Shown one piece after another: positions 17,020-24,065 of a DNA stretch of 39,937 nt; position 1 is the first letter of the stretch; every line of letters begins with the position of its first letter. Made by a program: the position numbers and the translations under genes. The notes under the pieces are model-generated. The model searched no databases. It saw nothing but the letters and a program-made list of their open reading frames with translations, and had not been told where the DNA came from. Where the stretch lies: contig JAGNBF010000072.1 of the NCBI GenBank assembly GCA_018004935.1, positions 1 to 39,937 on the forward strand, read 5' to 3'. The stretch comes from Chloroflexota bacterium. GTDB taxonomy: Bacteria; Chloroflexota; Anaerolineae; Promineifilales; Promineifilaceae.

Positions 17020-18408
17020 TTATTTTTGTACATCGAAACGCACATCGGCCCATAAGTTCAGGGCGTCGCGTAGTTCGGGGCAGTTTTTGGCCGCTTCTTC
17101 GAGGGTACTGCCACTGGCGATGGCTTCAACAGCGACACGGTTGGCTCGTGCTCCGGCTCGGCTTCCGTGGGGGTGGCCGTGTGTGCCCCCGCCAAAGAGG
17201 AAGAAGGCGTCGTTGCCGTAGATGCGGTACAGGTCGGGGATGTGGTGGACGTGAATGCCGCCGGAAGCAACAGGCCAGGTGGCTTTGAGACCGGCGAAAT
17301 CTTGGGCAAAGTAGAGGCCACGGTCGGGCGCGGCCGCGACGTTTCTCTCACGCAATAAATCAATGATACCCAGGGTTTCACTCCATGAGCCTTCTAATTT
17401 GCCCACGACGGTTCCTGTGTGCAGGTGGTCGCCGCCGGTAAGGCGAAGCCATTTGGCGACGACGCGCATGTGGATACCGTGGTGACGCGGCCGCGTAAAA
17501 ACTGCGTGCATTGCCCGGTGGCAGTGAACAATCATGTCTAATTCCTGGGCGTGCTGGAACACATCGGCTGAGGCGGCAAACCCGGCGGTCAGAAAGTCAA
17601 ACATACACATTTTGGCCCCACGTTCGGCCAGAAAATCCATGCGCCGCAGGCTTTCACTGGTGGAACCGGCGGTGACATTGTGCCAGTGCCCTTTGACCTC
17701 CCCCGTTTCGACCATGGCGTTTTCTACCGCTTCCTGGGCATAACGAAAACGATCCCGCCACCGGCTAAACGGCTGGCTGTTCATATTTTCATCATCTTTG
17801 GTTGTGTCTAGCCCACCGACCAGGCATTCATAGATGATGGTGGCATAGGCATGGGGGGAAAGGCCCAATTTTGGTTTGACCGTGCCGCCGATGAGGGGGC
17901 GGTTCCATTTGTTTGTCCACACCCGTTCGTCGTACAAACCCACATGTGGCCCAGGGTAGGTCTTGACCAGGGCGGTGGGGATACGCATATCTTCCAGACG
18001 CAGGGCACTGACCGCCTTGAAACCAAAGACGTTGCCTACGATGGATGACATGATGTTGACAATGCTGTTTTCCTCAAACAAATCCATGGGGTAGGCGATG
18101 AAGGCGATGTCGTCCTGAATGTCATACACTTTGGCCTTGAAGAAATCGAGGTCAGTGAGCTGGTTGGACCACACTTCGGTCCAGGTTCCGGTTGACGATT
18201 CGGCGGCGACTGCGGCCGCGGCTTCGGTCATACTTACCCCGGTTTTGGGCGTGATACGGAAGGCACAGAGCAGATCCGTGTCGGCCGGGGTGTAATCCGG
18301 GACATAATAATCCAACGCATAATCCCGCACCCCGGCCTGGTAGTTGTGGCTCAGTTCGGCCATGGGTGGTTGATGGTTGCCAGATGTAGCCGTTGATAGG
18401 GTACTCAT
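17020..18408 (-). CDS. rbcL: RuBisCO large subunit, Form I-type, no small-subunit gene nearby
   Basis: 462 residues from the ATG at 18408 (AGGAG 7 bases upstream). Fixes CO2 on RuBP. All catalytic positions are present, at a constant +3 offset from spinach numbering through most of the chain: K178 and K180 (VKPKLG), carbamylated K204 with D206 and E207 (TKDDEN), H297/R298, H330, K337, S382 and GGG 406-408; N-terminal E70, T75, W76 and N126 are also there. Motifs are Form I-like (GNVFGFKA, GGLDTTKDDENMNSQPF). No rbcS lies between it and prk, nor in the 1.3 kb upstream, which suggests the small-subunit-free Form I' (or a related basal Form I) group known from Anaerolineae. First gene of the Calvin operon. 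Confidence 0.95.
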   Translation of the reverse strand: MSTLSTATSGNHQPPMAELSHNYQAGVRDYALDYYVPDYTPADTDLLCAFRITPKTGVSMTEAAAAVAAESSTGTWTEVWSNQLTDLDFFKAKVYDIQDDIAFIAYPMDLFEENSIVNIMSSIVGNVFGFKAVSALRLEDMRIPTALVKTYPGPHVGLYDERVWTNKWNRPLIGGTVKPKLGLSPHAYATIIYECLVGGLDTTKDDENMNSQPFSRWRDRFRYAQEAVENAMVETGEVKGHWHNVTAGSTSESLRRMDFLAERGAKMCMFDFLTAGFAASADVFQHAQELDMIVHCHRAMHAVFTRPRHHGIHMRVVAKWLRLTGGDHLHTGTVVGKLEGSWSETLGIIDLLRERNVAAAPDRGLYFAQDFAGLKATWPVASGGIHVHHIPDLYRIYGNDAFFLFGGGTHGHPHGSRAGARANRVAVEAIASGSTLEEAAKNCPELRDALNLWADVRFDVQK

Positions 18409-18515
18409 CAAATTTCTCCTTTTGTGATGATCCGGATAGGGATAAACAAGGATTTGGGGCGGGAACAGTCAGCAACAGTCCCTCAGCCCTTCTCCTGTGG
18501 CTATTCCTACGGTTC

Positions 18516-18634
18516 GGCATGGTTCAGATCAGCTTTACAAATTTGTAGGACGATTTTGTAAATCGTCTCGTGGGCGATTTACAAAATCGCCCTACAAACT
18601 GTTAAGGACCATTTGCCGACTTTTGAACCACGCC
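18516..18634 (+). mobile_element. 119-bp MITE, copy 2, with perfect 8-bp target duplication
   Basis: Termini GGCATGGTTCA and TGAACCACGCC. The 8 bases on each side are identical, TACGGTTC at 18508-18515 and 18635-18642, showing insertion by a transposase that duplicates 8 bp. The internal long hairpin is as in copy 1. It lies 108 bp upstream of the RuBisCO start, so the operon promoter is either between it and the gene or supplied by it. Confidence 0.9.
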
Positions 18635-18927
18635 TACGGTTCTTATTGTGAAATAATGTACAAATAGGATAACACAGACACGTGAGTACAGAAACCACCA
18701 GAGGGGTAGTTGGTGAATAGGGTGCGGGTAGTTCTTACCTACCCGAATGGAGGGGGATGAACAGGGTAGCGATTGGTTCCGGCTGAGTTCCGGGCAGAAG
18801 ATATTTGTCTGGGCACCTCGTTTAGAGCCTCATCATATCTTTGTGAAATTGGTTCTGCGGGCTGTTTGTTGTGGGGCGATGTGAGGCGAGAGGGCCGCGG
18901 CCGCGATTCACCACCATGTTTTTATGA

Positions 18928-19035
18928 GTCTTTGGGAATTCAAGGGGTTGACAGCAGATGTAGGGGCTGGCCTTGTGCCTGCCCCGTGTGGGGCAACCAC
19001 AAGGGTTGCCCGTACCCCACGAAACCCCAAAGAAC
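18928..19035 (+). repeat. 108-bp direct repeat, copy 1 (GTCTTTGGGA family)
   Basis: Begins GTCTTTGGGAATTC and ends with a near-complement (CCCCAAAGAAC). The interior contains the hairpin GGGCAACC ACAA GGGTTGCCC. About 85-90% identical by eye to 19351-19459. MITE-like shape, no coding capacity. Confidence 0.75.
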
Positions 19036-19069
19036 TGTTTTTATTTGACCCAGTGATTGGCGGCCTTTG

Positions 19070-19345
19070 TTTATACTGCCAAAGGGCATAATCTCACATT
19101 TTTTCGCCCTGTCGCCGTCTCACTTTATTGTCGTATTGGGTTTATTCAAGGCCACCCCCACCCCTAACCCCGCCCCCAGGGGCGGGGAACTACTTTCGGC
19201 GCGGTTTGGCGAGCGGACGCTCGCCAAACCGCGCCGGTAGGTTTCTCCCCCCTTCCCTCTGGGATCGAAGGGGGATGGGTCTTCAGTCCAAACCTACCAA
19301 TCTGTTGCCGCTAACAAAATGTCTCTTTATGACCGTGGTAAGTAT
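19070..19345 (+). repeat. Composite dispersed repeat, copy 2, with 17-bp-stem hairpin
   Basis: The first part (19070-19240) matches 9698-9866. The second part (about 19148-19345) is repeated in inverted orientation at about 22850-23010. In the middle is a perfect 17-bp stem (19198-19214 with 19219-19235, loop GGAC). No gene is seen. Confidence 0.75.
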
Positions 19346-19350
19346 AACGG

Positions 19351-19459
19351 GTCTTTGGGAATCCAGGGGGTTGACACAATATGTACGGGCTGGCCTTGTG
19401 CCTGCCCAGTGTGGGGCAACCACAAGGGTTGCCCGTACCCCACGAAATCCCGAAGACCC
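19351..19459 (+). repeat. 108-bp direct repeat, copy 2 (GTCTTTGGGA family)
   Basis: Same orientation as 18928-19035. Ends GTCTTTGGGA and TCCCGAAGAC form terminal inverted repeats with one mismatch. Confidence 0.75.
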
Positions 19460-19679
19460 TTTATTTTTTCATGAACTAATTGCCCGAATTTGTGTTACAC
19501 TTCGCTTCAGTTTCCAAACACAAAGGCATTTCCCCAATTGCCTGAAATCGCGTTTGATCCGTCAATCAATGACGTAAATCACAATTCCATCATCATAAGT
19601 CACCCAAGAGATTGGTTGTTCCGTTGGTTTCAGAACACGCTAACGAACGTTGTATTTCTAGCGCGTCAGGAGATACCCC

Positions 19680-22600
19680 ATGCGGCCGCTTACTGTCTTT
19701 CTCTTTGGCACGTTTCGTGTCCTTTTGCACGGGCAACCAGTTAGCCATTTTGGCACCAAAAAGACGCAGGCTCTCTTTGTCTATCTGTTACTAGAAAACC
19801 AACATCCCCATGACCGGGGGGCATTGGCCGAACTGTTATGGCCGGAACAACCCGAAGGGTCAGCCCGCAACAGCCTACGCCAGTCTCTCCATCTGTTGCG
19901 GCAGATACTCAAACCCGTTGCCGCCGTGGCCGACTGTCTCAAACTAACCCGTGATACCGTCCACCTGGAACTCAATGAACATTGTTGGGTAGACAGCCTC
20001 ACACTGACCGAATCCTATCAAGCGTGCCTGACCCACACCCACAACGATATACGGCAATGTGCCGGGTGCATTGGTCGCCTGGAAGAGGCTGTCACTCTTT
20101 ATAATGGGGAGTTTTTGCCAGAATTTATCGTGGGTGATAGCAATCCTTTTGAAGGGTGGCAGACCAGCCAACGACATAATTACCAACAGCAGGTGATGTA
20201 CGCTCTGTATACGTTAGCCAGCCATTTTGAAGTATATGATCTTGATCTAGCCCATCGCTATGCACAGAAATTAACCGCCTTGGATAATGTAGATGAAAAA
20301 GGACAGGAAACGAGTCTGCGGATTTTGGCCCGGCAAGGACAACGGGGGGCGGCCATGACTCAATTTGAGGCTTATCGCCAGGAGTTGAGCCGGTCATTTG
20401 GTGTCGCGCCCTCGGCCGCGTTGCAATCATTGATGAACCAGATTCGGCTCAATCAATGGTCGCCATCACCAACGCCGCCCCACCCCGACCCTTTATTTGT
20501 CCCGACATCGGTAAAAACGTTTGTGGGGCGGAAGCCGGAGTTGCAGGCATTGACGGATTTGCTTCATAACCCGGCCTGCCGTTTGCTCACCATTACCGGC
20601 ACGGGGGGAATCGGCAAATCGGCCCTGGTACGAGCGTTGGCCCGACAACAGGAAAATCAGTTTCGGCATGGCGTTTGTCTGGTGATGTTGGCCGGGGTGC
20701 GGACTCAGGACGGGTTTTACCAGGCGATTGGGGAGCAACTGGGGCTAAGTGGGCCGATGCAGAAGGAACGGGTTTTGGCTTATCTGCGGCCGCAACAGCT
20801 CTTGCTCGTCTGTGATGGCCTGGATGCGTTTCATGACCTAGCCCACGAACTGGTATTTCTGCTCCGCCAGACAACGGGTTGTAAAATCATCGCCACATCA
20901 CGGGTCTGCCTGAACATCACCGGGGAATGGATTTACCCGTTGGGACGCCTGGAAAGCCAGGACAATCAGAGTAGTGCCGTGCAGTTATTTGTGCAATACG
21001 CCCAACAATCCAATCCCCGCTTTGTACCCACGCCCCAAGACCTGAACACCATCCGCGCCATCTGCGATCTGCTACGAGGCAATCCGCTATCGTTGGAAAT
21101 GGCGGCCGCGTGGCTTCGGGTGCTCAGTTGTGACGCGCTGTGGCAAGAATTACGGCAGGATTTACATTTTTTGATTAGCTTACGGCAAGATGCCCCCACT
21201 CATCATCGGAGTGTCCAGGCTCTCTTTGAAGATACCTGGCAAACCTTATCAGCGGCCGAGCGGGCGATTTTGGAGCAATTATCGGTGTTTCGCCGCCGTT
21301 TTTCTTGGGCTGAAGCCGCCCAGGTGGCTCACATCAGTCTGCCCATGCTGGCGGATTTGTTGGATCGGTCTTTGCTGGTGCGGGAGGTGGATCAGGTGCA
21401 TTATGCTGTGCCGGAGATGGTGCGCCGGTTCGCGGCCGCGTACCTGGTGCAAAATGTCGCGCTCTACCAAACAACCATGCAACGGTTTAGCCGCTGGTAC
21501 GGCAAATTCCTGGCCCAGCAAACAGTACGCCTTTACAGCTATGAACAGCTTGATGCGCTCCAGCAGATTCGGGATGAATGGAGCAATATTGAACCAGCCT
21601 GGGAATGGGCACGGCAAAACCAAGATCAGGCGTTTATGGCCCAGGCGGTAGATGGGCTGAGTCGTTTTTTTGATATGACGGAGCAATGGGCCTTGGGGCG
21701 GGAGTGGTTCGCGGCCGCGTTGGCCCACGGGGCATGGGAGCCGGTGGTGAGGGGGCGGTTGTCGGTGGCCCTGGCCTGGATGATGTTACGCTTGCAAGAG
21801 GTTGCGGCCGCGTATCCACTTATGGCGGTGGGCGTTCACCTGCTCCAAACGCAGGGCGAAACACCACAAACCATCATGGGGTTGGCCTATCTGGCCCGAG
21901 CCTATCAGGCAATAGGGGATTTGAGCGAAGCCCTCGCCCCCTTACAACAAAGCGTCGCCTTGAGTCGCCAGTATGGGGATAACTTTGGCGCGTCATTGGC
22001 CCTGACGGTTGCCGGGGTGATCGCCCTGAACCAGGGGGAACCGATCAAAGCCGGACGCCTGCTGGAGCGAGCCTTAATTCTCAAACACATTATCGGGGAT
22101 ATATGGGGTGCGGCGGAGATTCAGCACCATTTAGGCGAAGTGGCCCTGGCGCAACAGGCGTGGTCGCTGGCGCAAGAACGTTTAACCCAGGCGTTGAATG
22201 TTTGGAAAACGTTTGCCAATGAACGGCGAAGCCGCCAGGTGATGATGCAGTTGGGGTATGTGACCCAACAACAGCAAGAATTTGCTCTGGCGCGTGGCTG
22301 GTATGAGGATAGCCTGCATCTGGCCGAGAAAAATGGGGATGAACCAGGCATCATTCTGGCCTGGCAACGGCTAGGCCAGATGGAACGGGAATTGGGACAG
22401 TGGGATGAGGCGATCCGGTTTTATCAACGGGCGTTGGCCTTGAGCATGAGCCGGAAACTCCACCAGGAGTCGCAAACGATTTTGGCGGCGATTGGCATGT
22501 TGCTGGAAGAAATGCGGCCGCAACGTCAGACCCTTTTTGCCACCGTTGACCCCGGCGAGCCATTGAGTGCCAGTCTCATACAGGAGCTAAACCGCCTTTT

Positions 22601-22691
22601 CCAGGCCGGGGAAGCGTGGCGGCCGCAGGTGGAGCCATTGGTGCAAATCTATCTGGGCGATGTGGAGAAACTTACCGCTGACCTCTGGTAG
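19680..22691 (+). CDS. SARP/AfsR-like transcriptional regulator (BTAD-NB-ARC-TPR)
   Basis: 1003 residues; AGGAG lies 8 bases before the ATG. Order: N-terminal OmpR-type winged helix (1-95; LFGTFRVLLHGQPV, ALFVYLLLE, LAELLWPEQPEGSARNSLRQSLHLLRQ), bacterial transcriptional activation domain (~100-260; LYNGEFLPEF, ARQGQRGAAMTQFEAYRQEL), NB-ARC ATPase (from ~280; P-loop GTGGIGKS 307-314, LLLVCDGLD Walker B, IIATSR, GNPLSLEMAAAWL), then helical TPR repeats from ~650 to the end (AGRLLERALILKHIIGD, ALARGWYEDSLHLAEKNGDE, WDEAIRFYQRALALS). It is an ATP-gated activator of unknown signal. The NotI octamer at 19682 overlaps the start codon and encodes residues 2-3. Confidence 0.92.
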   Translation: MRPLTVFLFGTFRVLLHGQPVSHFGTKKTQALFVYLLLENQHPHDRGALAELLWPEQPEGSARNSLRQSLHLLRQILKPVAAVADCLKLTRDTVHLELNEHCWVDSLTLTESYQACLTHTHNDIRQCAGCIGRLEEAVTLYNGEFLPEFIVGDSNPFEGWQTSQRHNYQQQVMYALYTLASHFEVYDLDLAHRYAQKLTALDNVDEKGQETSLRILARQGQRGAAMTQFEAYRQELSRSFGVAPSAALQSLMNQIRLNQWSPSPTPPHPDPLFVPTSVKTFVGRKPELQALTDLLHNPACRLLTITGTGGIGKSALVRALARQQENQFRHGVCLVMLAGVRTQDGFYQAIGEQLGLSGPMQKERVLAYLRPQQLLLVCDGLDAFHDLAHELVFLLRQTTGCKIIATSRVCLNITGEWIYPLGRLESQDNQSSAVQLFVQYAQQSNPRFVPTPQDLNTIRAICDLLRGNPLSLEMAAAWLRVLSCDALWQELRQDLHFLISLRQDAPTHHRSVQALFEDTWQTLSAAERAILEQLSVFRRRFSWAEAAQVAHISLPMLADLLDRSLLVREVDQVHYAVPEMVRRFAAAYLVQNVALYQTTMQRFSRWYGKFLAQQTVRLYSYEQLDALQQIRDEWSNIEPAWEWARQNQDQAFMAQAVDGLSRFFDMTEQWALGREWFAAALAHGAWEPVVRGRLSVALAWMMLRLQEVAAAYPLMAVGVHLLQTQGETPQTIMGLAYLARAYQAIGDLSEALAPLQQSVALSRQYGDNFGASLALTVAGVIALNQGEPIKAGRLLERALILKHIIGDIWGAAEIQHHLGEVALAQQAWSLAQERLTQALNVWKTFANERRSRQVMMQLGYVTQQQQEFALARGWYEDSLHLAEKNGDEPGIILAWQRLGQMERELGQWDEAIRFYQRALALSMSRKLHQESQTILAAIGMLLEEMRPQRQTLFATVDPGEPLSASLIQELNRLFQAGEAWRPQVEPLVQIYLGDVEKLTADLW

Positions 22692-22775
22692 AGGGATGGA
22701 GCAACGTGGGGATATACTCACCCTAAGTCGTCGTTCGCAATTAAGGGTTCGTAAAAATATAACTTCCCGGTTTAG

Positions 22776-22808
22776 ACCTGACAGGTTTCCGAAAACCTGT
22801 CAGGTTTT
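22776..22808 (+). terminator. Hairpin terminator of the SARP gene
   Basis: ACCTGACAGGTTT (22776-22788) and AAACCTGTCAGGT (22793-22805) form a perfect 13-bp stem with a 4-base loop, followed by TTT. It lies 85 bp after the SARP stop. The palindrome type is also a common dispersed repeat, so its role as terminator is probable rather than certain. Confidence 0.6.
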
Positions 22809-22849
22809 GACGGAACTTAATCTTTTACAGGCCCTAACTTAGTAGTATT

Positions 22850-23010
22850 ACACTTACCACGGTCATAAAATGACATTTTGTTGGCGGCAACTGCTGAGTA
22901 AGCCTGGGCAGAAGACCCATCCCCCTACCCGTTCCCAAAGGGAAGGGGGGAAACCGCACCAGAAATAGTTTCCCGCCCCTGGGGGCGGGGTTAGGGGTGG
23001 GGCCGCCTCG
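22850..23010 (-). repeat. Composite dispersed repeat, inverted copy 3
   Basis: Its reverse complement follows the 19148-19345 sequence: CCTAACCCCGCCCCCAGGGG, then CCCCCCTTCCC, then GGGGGATGGGTCTTC, then ACAAAATGTC and TTATGACCGTGGTAAGT. It lacks the 17-bp hairpin of copy 2. With copy 2 it forms an inverted pair around the SARP gene. Confidence 0.75.
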
Positions 23011-23104
23011 GACAAACCGATCATGAGACCGAGCACAAATCCATGGCCCCATTCCCCTCATGATGATCAGGCGTGCGGCGATTATTGCATGACCTGAACC
23101 GGTT

Positions 23105-23213
23105 GAGTTTAGAGCTAGAGCTAGAGCTAGAGGGTTTTCCAGAGTAATTCCCTCTTGCTCTCTCCTCTTGCTCTCTCCTCTCTCCTCTCGCTCTCTCCTC
23201 TCGCTCTAAACTC
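23105..23213. repeat. Low-complexity tract inside an 11-bp inverted repeat
   Basis: GAGTTTAGAGC (23105-23115) and GCTCTAAACTC (23203-23213) enclose four tandem AGAGCT-type hexamers (TAGAGC repeats) and a long CTCTCCTCT pyrimidine run. The whole can fold back on itself or form triplex-like DNA. It lies just past the end of the ParA gene on the minus strand. Confidence 0.6.
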
Positions 23214-23234
23214 CAGTTGTGTACTCAGTTCTGT

Positions 23235-23990
23235 TTATGGAAGTAGAGCCAGCGCCAATTGGCGGTATTTTTGGGCGACGGGGTGATCGGGGTAGTGCAG
23301 GGAGAAGATGCCGGAACTGGCCAGGGTCATCATCTCATCGCTGTGGGGGAAAACAGCCAGAACCGGGACGCCATACGTTTTTTCGACTTCCCGTTTGACC
23401 TGATTCAGGTCTAAATCTTCCGGGGCTTTGTTGACGACGAGGAAAATTTGGGGAATTTGCAGACGTTGCATCACCTGGAGCGTGACATGCGTGCCCTGAA
23501 AATCTTGCTCGTCGGGGCGCAGGATGATGACCAGGGTGTCCGCGGCCGCGAGCGAAAGCAAGGTCTCTTTGCCCAAACCGGGGTGGCTATCCAGCAATAC
23601 GGCATCCAGATCCAGCTCTTCGATGAGGTCTTCCAGGCCATCGTTTAACTTCTCGGCATTGTACCCCTGGCGAACCACTCTGGAGATGTCTTCGGCTTTA
23701 ATACTGGAGGGGACGAGGAAGATTTGCCCGGTTAGGGCGACACCGAGATTGGGCGTGACATCGTGCGCGGCCGCGACAATCCCATATTGATCATACAAAA
23801 ACCCGTTCAGCGTCTTGTCCAGCGTCGTTTCATCCAGACCAAACAAGACATGAATCCCGGGTGACTGAATATCCATATCTACCACGGCTACCCGTTTGCC
23901 CTGCGCCGCCAGCAAGGCCGCGATATTGGCGGCACTATTGGATTTGCCCGTGCCGCCACGGAAGGAATGAATGGCGATAATGTGGCTCAT
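23235..23990 (-). CDS. ParA/MinD-family ATPase (stand-alone)
   Basis: 251 residues. Deviant Walker A reads FRGGTGKSNSAANIA at 10-24, with Arg where the signature Lys of ParA/MinD normally stands; A' VVDMDIQSPG; Walker B-like VLLDSHPGL; LVVNKAPED near 187. It is about 60% identical by eye to residues 1-250 of the 1379-aa fusion upstream (both contain DIQSPGIHVLFGLDETT), so one arose from the other. Such ATPases position cargo on membranes or nucleoid. No ParB partner is seen. Last gene of the long minus-strand region. Confidence 0.88.
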   Translation of the reverse strand: MSHIIAIHSFRGGTGKSNSAANIAALLAAQGKRVAVVDMDIQSPGIHVLFGLDETTLDKTLNGFLYDQYGIVAAAHDVTPNLGVALTGQIFLVPSSIKAEDISRVVRQGYNAEKLNDGLEDLIEELDLDAVLLDSHPGLGKETLLSLAAADTLVIILRPDEQDFQGTHVTLQVMQRLQIPQIFLVVNKAPEDLDLNQVKREVEKTYGVPVLAVFPHSDEMMTLASSGIFSLHYPDHPVAQKYRQLALALLP

Positions 23991-23993
23991 GGT

Positions 23994-24033
23994 CTATTGG
24001 TCTATTGGTGTATTGGTGTATTGGTGTATTGGT
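23994..24033. repeat. Tandem octamer (S)TATTGGT x5
   Basis: Five 8-bp units (CTATTGGT twice, GTATTGGT three times) lie directly upstream of the ParA start. Similar TATTGGTGTATTGG sequence recurs near 29780-29800, upstream of the other ParA-domain gene, so the two share a low-complexity leader. Confidence 0.7.
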
Positions 24034-24065
24034 GAAGGGGTACGCCCTAATACACGAATAACTCC

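Larger units (their letters stand above)
18409..19679. other. 1.27-kb repeat-rich spacer between RuBisCO operon and SARP gene
   Basis: No credible gene, and specifically no RuBisCO small subunit. Contents in order: RuBisCO leader, MITE copy 2 (18516-18634), a small CGGGTAG/CTACCCG hairpin (18725-18745), a NotI octamer (18897), two 108-bp direct repeats (18928 and 19351), and the composite hairpin repeat (19070-19345). The last 220 bp before the SARP start appear unique and probably hold its promoter. Short open frames here are repeat translations. Confidence 0.7.
22692..23234. other. Intergenic region after the SARP gene
   Basis: 543 bp between convergent genes. It contains a terminator (22776-22808), the inverted composite repeat (22850-23010) and a purine/pyrimidine low-complexity inverted repeat (23105-23213). 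No gene was found. Confidence 0.65.

Noticed and set aside
18773-19577. Open frames that might have been a RuBisCO small subunit
   Set aside because: They lie on the opposite strand to the operon, span the 108-bp direct repeats, and show none of the small-subunit motifs.
23994-24033. Five TATTGGT octamers considered as a ParA-partner (parS-like) or iteron site
   Set aside because: Units are not palindromic, no ParB or replication gene is nearby, and similar filler occurs near 29780; treated as low-complexity repeat only.
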